From Arenibacter sp. F20364 (lineage in GTDB: Bacteria > Bacteroidota > Bacteroidia > Flavobacteriales > Flavobacteriaceae), in the NCBI RefSeq assembly GCF_023015905.1, contig NZ_JALKBD010000033.1:1-49586 (forward strand): 49,586 nt of DNA. Reading direction: 5' to 3'. A model generated the notes under the pieces. It saw only the letters and a program-made list of their open reading frames with translations, ran no database searches and had not been told where the DNA came from. The translations under genes and the position numbers were made by a program. Shown here in pieces: positions 1 through 8,775 of the stretch (within the stretch, counting starts at the first letter, position 1; each line of letters starts with the position of its first letter).

Positions 1-570
1 ACAGGAGATACGGGAGCCACAGGAACCCAAGGTCCGACCGGAGCCCAAGGCCCAACAGGAGATACCGGAGCTACAGGAGCACAGGGTCCGACTGGAGCCC
101 AAGGCCCAACAGGAGATACCGGAGCTACAGGAGCACAGGGTCCGACTGGTGCCCAAGGTCCAACAGGAGATACTGGAGCTACAGGAGCACAGGGTCCGAC
201 TGGTGCCCAAGGTCCAACAGGAGATACTGGAGCTACAGGAGCTCAGGGTCCAACAGGAGAAACGGGTGCTACAGGAGCACAGGGTCCGACTGGTGCCCAA
301 GGCCCAACGGGAGCTACAGGAGCACAGGGTCCGACTGGAGCCCAAGGCCCAACAGGAGATACCGGAGCTACAGGAGCACAGGGTCCAACTGGAGCCCAAG
401 GCCCGACTGGAGCTAAAGGTGATACAGGGGCGCAAGGTCCAGCAGGTCCTGCCGGATCGGATGGTATTGATGGTGCTGTAGGTCCACAAGGTCCAACCGG
501 TGCTCAGGGTCCAACAGGGGCAACGGGGTCGCAAGGTCCTACTGGGGCAACTGGTCCAGCGGGGGATCCG
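1..570 (+). repeat. Tandem in-frame collagen-coding repeat, 54-base main period
   Basis: Near-identical 54-base units (18 codons, six Gly-X-Y triplets) begin at 41, 95, 149 and 203. Variant spacings of 90, 45 and 54 bases follow to 293, 338 and 392, and then less regular triplets to about 570. All unit lengths are multiples of 9, so the Gly-X-Y phase is kept. Near identity at DNA level, including third positions, points to recent expansion by slippage or unequal recombination. Assembly of the copy number may be unreliable. Confidence 0.9.
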
Positions 571-1044
571 GCTACCGATGATCAAACATTGAGTATTGCA
601 GGCGATCAATTGAGCATATCCGGCGGTAATACCATTACAGTGCCTACGGCCGATGGAACAGAGACTATTGTGACAGCTGGAAATGATATTAGTGTAAGTG
701 GGAATGGTAGTAGTGCTACTCCATATGTAGTTGCTAATACAAGACCTAATATCTTTTATCCTCCTTCCATTGCGGTGGATGCCTCTTCAACAGGCACGGG
801 TAGGACAATTAATCTGCATACTCAATATACGGCTCAATTTGGATCGCCTATGGTAGCAAGTAATTTAGCCCCAGGGGCCATACCAACCTATGCCAATACT
901 GATCTGTATTACTATGTCACTTTTTATGATGATACGGTATTTGATAATGTAAGCGTAGATGAATTTGGGGTAATGACCTATGATGTTATTGCAACACCAA
1001 CAGATTACAATTCGCTTATCAACGTAGTATTTGTAGTAAAATAG
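1..1044 (+). CDS. Collagen-like repeat surface protein (5' end outside window)
   Basis: The frame beginning at base 1 is open to a TAG at 1042-1044 and gives 347 visible residues; the start and any signal peptide lie upstream of the window. Residues 1 to about 190 are almost perfect Gly-X-Y triplets ([12 protein letters not shown]), the pattern of bacterial collagen-like proteins that form triple helices. Residues about 195-347 are a Ser/Thr/Asn-rich, beta-type tail with no domain I recognise. Such proteins are usually surface or secreted stalks and fibres. The gene lies 31 bases before a T9SS-sorted protein and a PorP/SprF gene, which suggests export together with them, but this tail does not resemble a T9SS sorting domain. 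Open frames within the repeats in other phases are by-products of the repetition. Confidence 0.85.
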   Translation, partial: TGDTGATGTQGPTGAQGPTGDTGATGAQGPTGAQGPTGDTGATGAQGPTGAQGPTGDTGATGAQGPTGAQGPTGDTGATGAQGPTGETGATGAQGPTGAQGPTGATGAQGPTGAQGPTGDTGATGAQGPTGAQGPTGAKGDTGAQGPAGPAGSDGIDGAVGPQGPTGAQGPTGATGSQGPTGATGPAGDPATDDQTLSIAGDQLSISGGNTITVPTADGTETIVTAGNDISVSGNGSSATPYVVANTRPNIFYPPSIAVDASSTGTGRTINLHTQYTAQFGSPMVASNLAPGAIPTYANTDLYYYVTFYDDTVFDNVSVDEFGVMTYDVIATPTDYNSLINVVFVVK

Positions 1045-1075
1045 TTTATATAAACCAACTAGGTACAACAGGAGT

Positions 1076-3100
1076 TTGAAACCAAAACACATATATAGAT
1101 TTCTTTTTGTCATCCTTGTAACCATATTCTTTGGTGCTAATAGGGCCAATGCGCAGTTTTTGTTGCAGGCACCCAACAGTACCGATGAACATAATTACAA
1201 ATGGTATGAGGCTTCCGATACTTCTACGGTTTTGGGTACCGATTTTTTTTACGAGGTAACTTCTTCCGGTATTTATTTTGCAACTTATGACGGGACTCTA
1301 TGTGGATCTAATGCTACTGGTTATTTTATAGTAACAGATTGTTCGAGTCCGGATAATGAGGTAACAATGGATATATCCAATAATGTAAATGCCAGTGCCA
1401 CCATAAGTTGGTCTCCGGCCGTTAGCGGGGATCAACTTAGGCCTACGGTTATAGCCACACAGAGTGTAGTGCGCTATACCGCCACCGTTACCAAAGCAGG
1501 GAACTCCTTTGACTTACCGAATTTTACAGTGGTTTGTTTGCAGCAATCAAGTGTTTTAGTGGATGATTACATCACCGTTAATGAAGATTCATCTGTGATA
1601 GTACCCATTTTTGATAATGATAGCAATTTACCCACTACCGGTATTTTGACCACGTCAAACCCCTTTAACGGGAACGTTCTTATTGATGATAATAGCACAC
1701 CGAATAATCCATCGGATGATATCATAACTTTTGTTCCAAATCCTAATTACAATGGTCCAAGTACCTTTACCTATACCATTTGTAATTCTTTGGGAGATTG
1801 TAGTACAGCTACTGTAGATGTGGACGTACTTCCCATTGTTGATGCTTTTGATGATTCTGTGGCTACCTTGGAAAATATGCCCGTGGATATTGATATTTTG
1901 GTAAACGACAATGATATCCCTGTCTTGGGAACTATAACTACCACAAGTCCATCCAATGGCAACGTAGTAGTTAATAATAATGGTACCCTTAATGATCTTA
2001 GGGATGATACAGTAACATATACTCCCAACAATGGTTATGTGGGCAGTGATCTTTTTACCTACACCATATGCGATGATCAGTCAAACTGTAGTACGGCCAA
2101 CGTCAATATATTGGTTAATCCACTTGGAATTGTGGATATTGACAGTGATGACGATGGAATTTTGGACAGTTTCGAAGATCTTAATTTGGATGGTGATAAT
2201 GATCCCTCTACGGACCCAACGGATTCCGATGGTGATGGTATAGCTGACTACCTGGATATTGATAGTGATAATGATGGTTTACCGGATAACGTTGAAGCCC
2301 AAACTACTCAGGGGTATATTCCGCCAAGTGGTGTGGATGCCAATAATAATGGCTTGGACGATGCTTATGAAAATAATGGAAATCTTGGCTTGTTCCCAAT
2401 AGACACGGACGGGGATAGTTTGCCAGATTACTTGGACGAGGATAGTGATAACGATAATGTTCCGGACAGTATTGAAGGACATGATCATGACCACGACGGA
2501 ATTCCGGATGTAGTTTATATTGGTTCGGATAAGGATAATGATGGTCTGGATGACGGTTATGAAGGTAGTACAACTATAGACACGGATGTTAATGATGAAA
2601 TTAATGATCCTTATAATGATCTACCCAATACCGATGGGGATGATGAAGTAGATTTCAGGGATAACGATGATGACGATGATGGAATACTTACTATAGATGA
2701 AGACGAGAACGGGGATGGAAATTACGCCAATGACGATTTTGATGGGGATGGAATACCGAATTATCTGGATTCAGATTTAATTGTACTGGACCAAGGAGTA
2801 GAAGTGTTTAATGTGATAACACCAAATAATGATGGTATCCATGATGTCTTGACCATAAGGGGAATTGAAAATTATCCAAACAATACCATCAAAATATATA
2901 ACCGTTGGGGAGTATTGGTTTATGCAACCAAGGCCTATAACAATGATTCCAACTATTTCGACGGTACTTCTGAAGGCAGGGTAACTGTTGCAAAAGATAA
3001 TCAATTGCCGGTAGGAACTTATTTCTATATATTGGATTATACCCCATCCGTCGGAGGAAAGATGACGACCCTTACTGGATACATATACATAAACAGATAA
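1076..3100 (+). CDS. Secreted Ig-like/TSP3-repeat protein with T9SS gliding-motility C-terminal domain
   Basis: This 674-residue exported protein starts at a TTG; no in-frame ATG precedes the hydrophobic leader. Residues 1-27 are a signal peptide ending ANA|QF. An Ig-like segment follows (about 28-95), then two tandem cadherin/Ig-like beta domains (about 160-253 and 254-350) with the NGNV...Y.P...[11 protein letters not shown] pattern. Residues about 352-567 are an Asp-rich block of thrombospondin type 3-like calcium-binding repeats ([12 protein letters not shown] type). The last 105 residues carry the [16 protein letters not shown] and [10 protein letters not shown] signatures of the gliding motility-associated, type B T9SS sorting domain. 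It should be moved across the outer membrane and attached to or released from the surface, probably as a large adhesin. It abuts the porP/sprF gene directly. Confidence 0.9.
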   Translation: MKPKHIYRFLFVILVTIFFGANRANAQFLLQAPNSTDEHNYKWYEASDTSTVLGTDFFYEVTSSGIYFATYDGTLCGSNATGYFIVTDCSSPDNEVTMDISNNVNASATISWSPAVSGDQLRPTVIATQSVVRYTATVTKAGNSFDLPNFTVVCLQQSSVLVDDYITVNEDSSVIVPIFDNDSNLPTTGILTTSNPFNGNVLIDDNSTPNNPSDDIITFVPNPNYNGPSTFTYTICNSLGDCSTATVDVDVLPIVDAFDDSVATLENMPVDIDILVNDNDIPVLGTITTTSPSNGNVVVNNNGTLNDLRDDTVTYTPNNGYVGSDLFTYTICDDQSNCSTANVNILVNPLGIVDIDSDDDGILDSFEDLNLDGDNDPSTDPTDSDGDGIADYLDIDSDNDGLPDNVEAQTTQGYIPPSGVDANNNGLDDAYENNGNLGLFPIDTDGDSLPDYLDEDSDNDNVPDSIEGHDHDHDGIPDVVYIGSDKDNDGLDDGYEGSTTIDTDVNDEINDPYNDLPNTDGDDEVDFRDNDDDDDGILTIDEDENGDGNYANDDFDGDGIPNYLDSDLIVLDQGVEVFNVITPNNDGIHDVLTIRGIENYPNNTIKIYNRWGVLVYATKAYNNDSNYFDGTSEGRVTVAKDNQLPVGTYFYILDYTPSVGGKMTTLTGYIYINR

Positions 3101-4072
3101 ATGATGCCAAATCTTATAAAAAATATACTAGATTCCAATCAGCTGTTGTTGTGCCTGTTTGCTGTAGCCATGTTGGTCAGTAACACGGTACAGTCCCAAC
3201 AGGATGCGCAATATACCCAGTATATGTACAATACGGTAAGTGTAAACCCTGCCTATGCCGGTTCCCGGGGCCATATCAGTATTGCAGCATTACATAGGTC
3301 CCAATGGGTAGGTTTGGATGGTGCCCCAACTACCCAGACTTTAAATTTACATTCCCCTATAGGGTATAGGGGAGTAGGTTTGGGAATTTCTATTGTGAAC
3401 GACAAAATTGGTCCCACTTCTGAGACTTATTTTGATGGAGATTTTTCATACACCATTTATACTTCCCAAGAAGGAAGGTTAAGTTTTGGTTTAAAAGCCA
3501 GTGCACACATGCTGGATATACGTTTCTCCGAGTTAAATCAGGATTATACGAACCCAGGTGGACCTGACCCCACTTTGCAACAGGACGTAGATAATAAATT
3601 CTCCCCCAATATCGGAGCTGGAGTGTACTATCATACCGAGAAGTTTTATGCGGGTTTGTCGGTGCCTCGATTTTTACAGACCACACATTTTGATGGCGAA
3701 GCATTGTCTACAGCAAAGGAACAGATGAATTTGTATCTGATAACAGGATATGTATTTGATTTGAATACCAACTTAAAATTTAAACCCGCTATTTTATCCA
3801 AAGTAGTACAGGGTGCCCCGATACAACTGGATCTTTCGGCCAATTTTATGCTCAATGACAAGTTTATTGTTGGTGCCGCCTACAGATGGGATGCGGCATT
3901 AAGTGCCATGGTAGGTTTCAATATTTCCAATAAATTCCTTATCGGAATGGCTTATGACAAAGAAACTACAGAGTTGGGACAAGCAACCTTTAATGATGGA
4001 TCCTTTGAGATTATTTTGCGCTACGACTTCATCAAGGAGCTAGGTAATTTAAAATCGCCAAGATTTTTCTAA
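3101..4072 (+). CDS. PorP/SprF family type IX secretion outer-membrane protein
   Basis: The 323-residue product has a signal peptide ending near VQSQQ and the family hallmarks QYTQYMYN, NPAYAGSRG and RSQWVGLDGAP in residues 34-75. A beta-barrel follows, ending in an aromatic residue. PorP/SprF-like proteins sit in the outer membrane and help type B CTD cargo proteins reach the surface. Each copy typically neighbours its own cargo gene, as here: the start codon follows the stop of the CTD protein with no gap, so the two are probably translationally coupled. ATG at 3104 is an equally possible start. No terminator-like hairpin with a clean U tract was seen in the 267 bases that follow. Confidence 0.92.
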   Translation: MMPNLIKNILDSNQLLLCLFAVAMLVSNTVQSQQDAQYTQYMYNTVSVNPAYAGSRGHISIAALHRSQWVGLDGAPTTQTLNLHSPIGYRGVGLGISIVNDKIGPTSETYFDGDFSYTIYTSQEGRLSFGLKASAHMLDIRFSELNQDYTNPGGPDPTLQQDVDNKFSPNIGAGVYYHTEKFYAGLSVPRFLQTTHFDGEALSTAKEQMNLYLITGYVFDLNTNLKFKPAILSKVVQGAPIQLDLSANFMLNDKFIVGAAYRWDAALSAMVGFNISNKFLIGMAYDKETTELGQATFNDGSFEIILRYDFIKELGNLKSPRFF

Positions 4073-4339
4073 AAATCCAGTGGGGATTCTATTAAAAGAA
4101 TTTTTTTCTACAATTTTACTCGAAAATGGCCTTGGGTAACATAGATAGCCCATCCATTTTACTCCCCTGATCGTTGGGTTGGCTTCCTGGAAGGCTATTC
4201 AATGTTGTGATGTGTATTTTTTTCCTTGGCCCATTTGGTCAATTTTTTTTAATGGGAATGAAGGAAAACCTTCCGAAAGTATTTAATTTTTATGACGCAC
4301 TTAACCCTTATTTTTAGGGAAAGGTTTTATTTTTACAAA

Positions 4340-4873
4340 ATGGAAGAGGAAAACGTTATTCTTGTTAATGAATCTGATGTTCAAATTGGTCTGATGCCCA
4401 AAATGGAAGCCCATGAAAAGGCTTTGCTTCATAGGGCATTTTCTGTTTTTATAATGAACGATCGAGGGGAAACAATGATTCAGCAAAGAGCAGGTCATAA
4501 GTATCATTCCCCCCTTTTGTGGACAAATACCTGTTGTAGTCATCAGAGGGAGGGGGAATCCAATATTCAGGCAGGGAAAAGAAGATTGAAAGAAGAAATG
4601 GGATTTGAGACCGAACTGAAGGAGTTGTTTTCCTTTATTTACAAAGCTCCCTTTGATAACGGTCTTACAGAACATGAATTTGATCATGTAATGATAGGGC
4701 ACTACAATGGGGAACCAAATATAAACCCGGATGAGGTGGCGTCATGGAAATGGATGAAACCTGTAGACATTAGGCAGGATATGCTTACCTACCCTGAGAA
4801 ATATACAGCTTGGTTCAAAATTATTTTCGATAGGTTTTACAATCATATTTCACAATACAATACAGCTATATGA
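4340..4873 (+). CDS. idi: Isopentenyl-diphosphate delta-isomerase (type 1)
   Basis: This Nudix-fold enzyme interconverts IPP and DMAPP in isoprenoid synthesis. The preferred start is ATG 4340 (177 residues, MEEENVILVN); an earlier in-frame start at 4292 would add 16 residues unlike the family. Visible features are the active-site NTCCSHQREGE block (Cys66, His68), the Nudix-like stretch at residues 79-90 (GKRRLKEEMGFE) and the EHEFDHV acid/base motif at 111-117. It overlaps the next gene by four bases (ATGA). It supplies precursors for quinones and for the carotenoid genes at the far end of the window. A weak -7-like TATTTTTA lies at 4328-4335, only four bases before the start. Confidence 0.93.
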   Translation: MEEENVILVNESDVQIGLMPKMEAHEKALLHRAFSVFIMNDRGETMIQQRAGHKYHSPLLWTNTCCSHQREGESNIQAGKRRLKEEMGFETELKELFSFIYKAPFDNGLTEHEFDHVMIGHYNGEPNINPDEVASWKWMKPVDIRQDMLTYPEKYTAWFKIIFDRFYNHISQYNTAI

Positions 4874-5277
4874 AAGTTAAGGTAAGTAGAAAAGCTCATT
4901 TTAATGCTGCTCACAGGTTGTATAGACCAGACTGGAGTTTTGAAAAAAATGATACTGTTTTTGGGTTATGCAATAACCCAAATTTTCATGGGCATAATTA
5001 TGAGCTGATAGTAAGCGTTACCGGAGAAATAGATGAAGAAACGGGCTTTGTCATAGATATGAAAGTCCTAAAGGATCTTATAAGGGAAAAAATTGAAAAG
5101 CAACTGGACCATAAAAACCTCAATGTGGAGGTGGAATGGTTTAAGACCGTGAATCCCACTGCAGAAAATATAGTGGTTTATATTTGGAACCAGCTTAGGC
5201 CCTTTATTAAGGCTTCAAACGAGTTGGAGGTTGTACTATACGAAACGCCAAGAAATTATGTAACCTTTTCAGGATAG
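4870..5277 (+). CDS. 6-pyruvoyl-/6-carboxytetrahydropterin synthase family protein
   Basis: The 135-residue protein has the full PTPS/QueD active site: zinc ligands His15, His40 and His42, nucleophile Cys34, and acidic Glu125 in LYETPRN. The Cys-to-His spacing CNNPNFHGHNY matches animal-type 6-pyruvoyltetrahydropterin synthase more closely than the shorter C-x3-HGH spacing of E. coli QueD. The substrate is 7,8-dihydroneopterin triphosphate in either case. The product may serve queuosine or tetrahydropterin synthesis, and sequence alone does not decide. The start overlaps the idi stop (ATGA), so expression is coupled to idi. No other queuosine genes are nearby. Confidence 0.85.
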   Translation: MKVKVSRKAHFNAAHRLYRPDWSFEKNDTVFGLCNNPNFHGHNYELIVSVTGEIDEETGFVIDMKVLKDLIREKIEKQLDHKNLNVEVEWFKTVNPTAENIVVYIWNQLRPFIKASNELEVVLYETPRNYVTFSG

Positions 5278-5388
5278 CATAGCATAGAACTATAATTATC
5301 AAACTCAACTGGAAAAAATTACGAAACTTCCTTCCAAACAGATTAATCAAATTAACAAATAGAATACAAATACCTAATACCAAACAGC

Positions 5389-6357
5389 ATGAAATTATAT
5401 CCTTTAAAATTCAACCCTATTCTTAAAGAGCGACTTTGGGGCGGTACCAAGTTAAAAGATGTTTTGGGAAAACCCATAGAAAATGACATTACAGGTGAAA
5501 GTTGGGAGCTTTCTACAGTGGAAGGAGATGTGTCCATAGTAGCGAACGGTGAATTTTCTGGTAATTCCTTGCAGGATTTGATCAACAACTACCCTGAAGA
5601 ATTATTGGGTAAAAGTGTTTATGCCCGATTTGGTACCGAGTTCCCAATTCTTATCAAATTTATTGATGCCAAACAGGATTTGTCCATCCAATTGCATCCC
5701 AATGATGAATTGGCCAAAAAACGCCACAATTCCTTTGGAAAAACGGAGATGTGGTATATTATGGACGCGGATGAAGGTGCGGAGTTAATAGTGGGGTTTA
5801 ACAAAGATGTAACCAAGGAAGAATATGCTAAGAGCATTGAGGAGGATACACTATTGGGCCTTTTGAACTACGAAAGTGTAAAGGAAGGGGATACTTTTTT
5901 TATAAACACTGGTAAGATGCATGCAATCGGTGCTGGAGTTTTGCTGGCAGAGATTCAGCAGACTTCGGATATTACCTATCGTGTCTTCGATTTTAATAGG
6001 AGAGACAAGAATGGCAATCTAAGGGAACTACACACCGATTTGGCCCTGGACGCCATAGATTACACTAAGAAAGATGATTTTAAGGTGAAATATTCGGATA
6101 AACAGGATAGTGTGAATAATATGGTATCCTGTCCATATTTTAATACCAATATATTAGAGCTGACCAAGGATATGGAATTGGATGTTGAAAAAAGGGATTC
6201 CTTTACCATCTACATGTGCGTAGGGGGCAAGGCGACAATTTCAAACGAATTTGGCTCCGTATCCATAAAAAAGGGGGAGACCACTTTAGTGCCTGCACAG
6301 TCCAAAAAAATAAATATAATAACAACGAGTGCAAAACTTTTGGAGGTTACTATCTGA
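5389..6357 (+). CDS. manA: Mannose-6-phosphate isomerase, class I
   Basis: This is a 322-residue cupin enzyme interconverting fructose 6-phosphate and mannose 6-phosphate, the entry to GDP-mannose and surface polysaccharide sugars. The zinc ligands are visible as Gln101 and His103 (IQLHPND), Glu120 (KTEMWY) and His178 (GKMHAIG). The length is that of the short bacterial form (about 310-325), shorter than E. coli ManA. It follows the pterin enzyme by 111 bases with no obvious terminator. The next small gene begins 31 bases after its stop and has its own promoter within the end of manA. Confidence 0.93.
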   Translation: MKLYPLKFNPILKERLWGGTKLKDVLGKPIENDITGESWELSTVEGDVSIVANGEFSGNSLQDLINNYPEELLGKSVYARFGTEFPILIKFIDAKQDLSIQLHPNDELAKKRHNSFGKTEMWYIMDADEGAELIVGFNKDVTKEEYAKSIEEDTLLGLLNYESVKEGDTFFINTGKMHAIGAGVLLAEIQQTSDITYRVFDFNRRDKNGNLRELHTDLALDAIDYTKKDDFKVKYSDKQDSVNNMVSCPYFNTNILELTKDMELDVEKRDSFTIYMCVGGKATISNEFGSVSIKKGETTLVPAQSKKINIITTSAKLLEVTI

Positions 6358-6372
6358 AAATGATTACTTTTG
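6340..6372 (+). promoter_or_regulatory. Bacteroidota-type promoter inside the manA 3' end
   Basis: TTG at 6340-6342 and TACTTTTG (TAnnTTTG, -7 box) at 6365-6372 are separated by 22 bases. The box is followed by CA and lies 16 bases before the ATG at 6389. The -33 half is inside the manA coding region. Confidence 0.6.
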
Positions 6373-6388
6373 CAAAAAAAATTTACCA

Positions 6389-6658
6389 ATGGCAAGTATA
6401 AGAGATTTAAAGAAAGACATTAATTACGTTTTAGGAGATATTATTGAAGCGGTGTATTTAGTGGAAGCTTCTGGAAATAAGCAAAATTCAAAAGAAGGTA
6501 ATGCAATAATAGATAATGCAATAGAAGTCTTTGACGAGTTGATAGCGAAAGTAAACCAGAAGTCAGTGGAGAACAGACCGGCCCATTTAAAATCCGTTAA
6601 AGCGGAATTGGAAACCAAAGCAGGTTCTTTAATTGAACAACTTAATAAATTAGGGTAG
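6389..6658 (+). CDS. Conserved small flavobacterial protein, function unknown
   Basis: The chosen start is ATG 6389 (89 residues, MASIRDLKKDIN), not the frame-open ATG at 6329, which lies inside manA and upstream of the -7 box. The protein is acidic, cytosolic and largely alpha-helical, with no signal peptide or membrane segment. I associate it with small unannotated proteins widespread in Flavobacteriaceae but know no function. It has its own TAnnTTTG promoter and ends 20 bases before a perfect terminator hairpin, so it is a well-delimited single-gene unit. Confidence 0.8.
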   Translation: MASIRDLKKDINYVLGDIIEAVYLVEASGNKQNSKEGNAIIDNAIEVFDELIAKVNQKSVENRPAHLKSVKAELETKAGSLIEQLNKLG

Positions 6659-6678
6659 TATTTCCCTTAATAGGTATT

Positions 6679-6712
6679 AAAAAAAAGCATCCAATAAATG
6701 GATGCTTTTTTT
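6679..6712. terminator. Bidirectional intrinsic terminator
   Basis: Perfect stem GCATCCA/TGGATGC (6687-6693 and 6699-6705) with loop ATAAA, flanked by A and T tracts that extend the stem. It lies between the small + gene and the convergent DUF4369 gene, whose stop codon overlaps the T tract at 6711. Confidence 0.88.
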
Positions 6713-7424
6713 ATTGTTCAGTTTCCTTTTTGAGGTTTTCTATATGTTCTTTTAATTCCTTGCCGTATTTGGAATTGGCTACATCAACAGAGAGCGTATT
6801 GTTTATGGAATCCAAATATTTTAAGTTGGCATCTGCAACTTCCTTCACGGCGATGTAGGGTGCTACATATGAATCTGCATTGTTCAACGCAAAATTAATG
6901 GCATAAAGGTATCCTCTCTTGACATTTTTGTCGGACAAATTTTGAAGGGAATCAAAAGCTGAGGAATCACCTAGGGTTTTGGGATCCATACTCAATCTTG
7001 CGTATTCCAAATCCTTAGTGTTGAACTTGGACATTACCTCCAGATATTCCTTTAGCTTGTCATTACTCTTAGATCCCTCAATTTTAGCATTCAGGTCAAA
7101 AGTATTCCAATTCGTATTAATGGTTATATTTCCAGGTTCCCCAAAGAAAGTAATTCGGTCATTAATACTGTTGTTGTCCTTTTTGTCCAGATATAAGTAG
7201 TATAATTCGGGACTTTTCAATTCGGTGGAAAAGGTAAAATTACCATCCCCGTCTACGACAAGCGAATCTACTGTGACCAAGGTAGTGTCAGCAATGTGCT
7301 GTAGGTATAGTGTTCCCTTTTTCAAACCCTTTACATTTCCGGTAACGGTCATCGTATTTTCGGTACTACCTGCACAAGAGGCAATAGTTATTGCCAGTAC
7401 AGCGACCATTATAATTTTCTTCAT
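6711..7424 (-). CDS. DUF4369 domain lipoprotein
   Basis: The preferred start is the ATG at 7424 (237 residues, MKKIIMVAVL); an upstream start at 7445 adds seven residues before the leader. A type II signal peptide ends in the lipobox IASC, with Cys17 as the lipidated residue. Residues about 24-125 match the beta-rich DUF4369 module (TVTGNVKGLKKGTLYLQ...DSLVVDGDGNF) normally found at the N-terminus of Bacteroidota thioredoxin-like oxidoreductases. The remainder is helical and has no CXXC motif, so this is a stand-alone DUF4369 protein, likely anchored to a membrane on the periplasmic side. Its role is unknown. Confidence 0.8.
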   Translation of the reverse strand: MKKIIMVAVLAITIASCAGSTENTMTVTGNVKGLKKGTLYLQHIADTTLVTVDSLVVDGDGNFTFSTELKSPELYYLYLDKKDNNSINDRITFFGEPGNITINTNWNTFDLNAKIEGSKSNDKLKEYLEVMSKFNTKDLEYARLSMDPKTLGDSSAFDSLQNLSDKNVKRGYLYAINFALNNADSYVAPYIAVKEVADANLKYLDSINNTLSVDVANSKYGKELKEHIENLKKETEQ

Positions 7425-7468
7425 AGTAATTTTTTTGAAGCGCAAATATCATTAAAGTTTATGGAATT

Positions 7469-8731
7469 TTAAACTTTTGATGCAATTTCCATAAGAATTG
7501 TACAAAGTATGGCTCCACCTGTACCTACCACATAGCCAAAAACGGCCAATAACACACCGACCGAAGTCAATGATGGGTGGAATTCCGCAGCAACCACTGG
7601 GGCCGAGGCAGCACCTCCTACGTTGGCCTGGCTACCCACGGCAAGAAAGAAATAGGGAGCCTTGATCAATTTGGCAACAACGATCAATAAAACCGCATGA
7701 ATAGTGATCCATACAAAGCCTATGGCAATTAGGCCGGGATTTTCAAAAACCTTGCCCAAATCCATCTTCATGCCAATGGTGGCCACCAGGATGTAGATAA
7801 ATACACTGCCCAATTTACTGGCACCGGCACCTTCATAGTTTTTAGCTTTGGTAAAGGAGAGTACTATCCCCACTACGGTTGCCAAAACGACCATCCAAAA
7901 GAAATTGGAACCTAAAAATGAAAGAAAACTTTTATTATCGCTTACACTTTCATAAGTGCCGGTCAAAAATGAACTGATATAATCCCCCAAATAATGGGCA
8001 ATTCCAACCCCGGTAAAGGCAAAGAACAGCATCATCATATAATCCTTTAAAGTAGGGACCCTGGTTATTTTCTCCGTGAACGTGGATACTTTTATTCTAA
8101 GTTCTTCTATAGCTGAGGTGTCCGCCTTGAGCCAACGGTCTATTTTTTTTGTTTTTCCTACACCCAATAAAATAATAGCCAGCCAAACGTTGGCAACCAC
8201 TATATCGACCAAAACCATTCCCCCATATTTGTCCGGATTATATTGGTATATTTCCAGCATAGCCGCCTGATTGGCGCCTCCTCCTATCCAACTACCGGCA
8301 ATAGTGGCCAAACCTCTCCAAGTGGCATCAAAATCGTTTCCGCCAACGGTTTCTGGAGAGAATATGGATATTATCAAAATGGCCAATGGACCTCCAATTA
8401 TTATCCCAAACGAACCGGTCAGGAACATGATCAACGCCTTAGATCCCAAATTGGCTATGGCTTTAAGATCAATACTTAAGGTCATTAAAATTAAGGCCGC
8501 CGGCAGCAAATACCTACTGGCCATAAAATAGAGACTGGAGGTCTCGTCCGATATTAGACCACTACTAGCCAAAATGGAAGGTAGTACATAGCACATGAGA
8601 ACGGCGGGTACTATATTATAGAATTTGCTCCAAAAACCGGTTTTTATGGAAGAGGTGTAAAATATAAATCCTAGACAAAGGGTAAGAAGTCCAAATACAA
8701 CAGTATCGTTGGTAATAATTGGTTCGTTCAT
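7469..8731 (-). CDS. DUF819 family integral membrane protein
   Basis: The 420-residue polytopic protein has about 11-12 hydrophobic segments. It carries the glycine-rich IAGSWIGGGANQAAM segment near residue 145 and AVGSQANVGGAASAPVVAA near 370, both typical of the DUF819 (YjcL-like) family. The duplicated, glycine-rich inverted halves resemble secondary transporters, but no substrate is established for the family. It sits between the DUF4369 lipoprotein and a Cof-type phosphatase, all on the minus strand with 44-base gaps, possibly one transcription unit. Confidence 0.85.
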   Translation of the reverse strand: MNEPIITNDTVVFGLLTLCLGFIFYTSSIKTGFWSKFYNIVPAVLMCYVLPSILASSGLISDETSSLYFMASRYLLPAALILMTLSIDLKAIANLGSKALIMFLTGSFGIIIGGPLAILIISIFSPETVGGNDFDATWRGLATIAGSWIGGGANQAAMLEIYQYNPDKYGGMVLVDIVVANVWLAIILLGVGKTKKIDRWLKADTSAIEELRIKVSTFTEKITRVPTLKDYMMMLFFAFTGVGIAHYLGDYISSFLTGTYESVSDNKSFLSFLGSNFFWMVVLATVVGIVLSFTKAKNYEGAGASKLGSVFIYILVATIGMKMDLGKVFENPGLIAIGFVWITIHAVLLIVVAKLIKAPYFFLAVGSQANVGGAASAPVVAAEFHPSLTSVGVLLAVFGYVVGTGGAILCTILMEIASKV

Positions 8732-8775
8732 AAAGAAAACAATTCAATAGGGTTTTACAGTTGCGCCAAATATAA

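Noticed and set aside
149..481. Long ORF in the second frame of the collagen repeat
   Set aside because: It is a by-product of a repeat whose unit length is a multiple of three. The first frame encodes clean Gly-X-Y triplets and stays open to 1044.
1..570. Regular repeats that could suggest a CRISPR array
   Set aside because: The units are contiguous with no unique spacers, vary by multiples of nine bases and encode collagen triplets; no cas genes are near.
865..1176. 103-codon antisense ORF over the junction of the first two genes
   Set aside because: It is antisense to well-supported coding sequence and has no protein features of its own; a shadow frame.
2304..2573. Antisense ORF with many His/Tyr/Pro residues
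   Set aside because: The composition is the mirror of the Asp-rich TSP3 repeats on the + strand.
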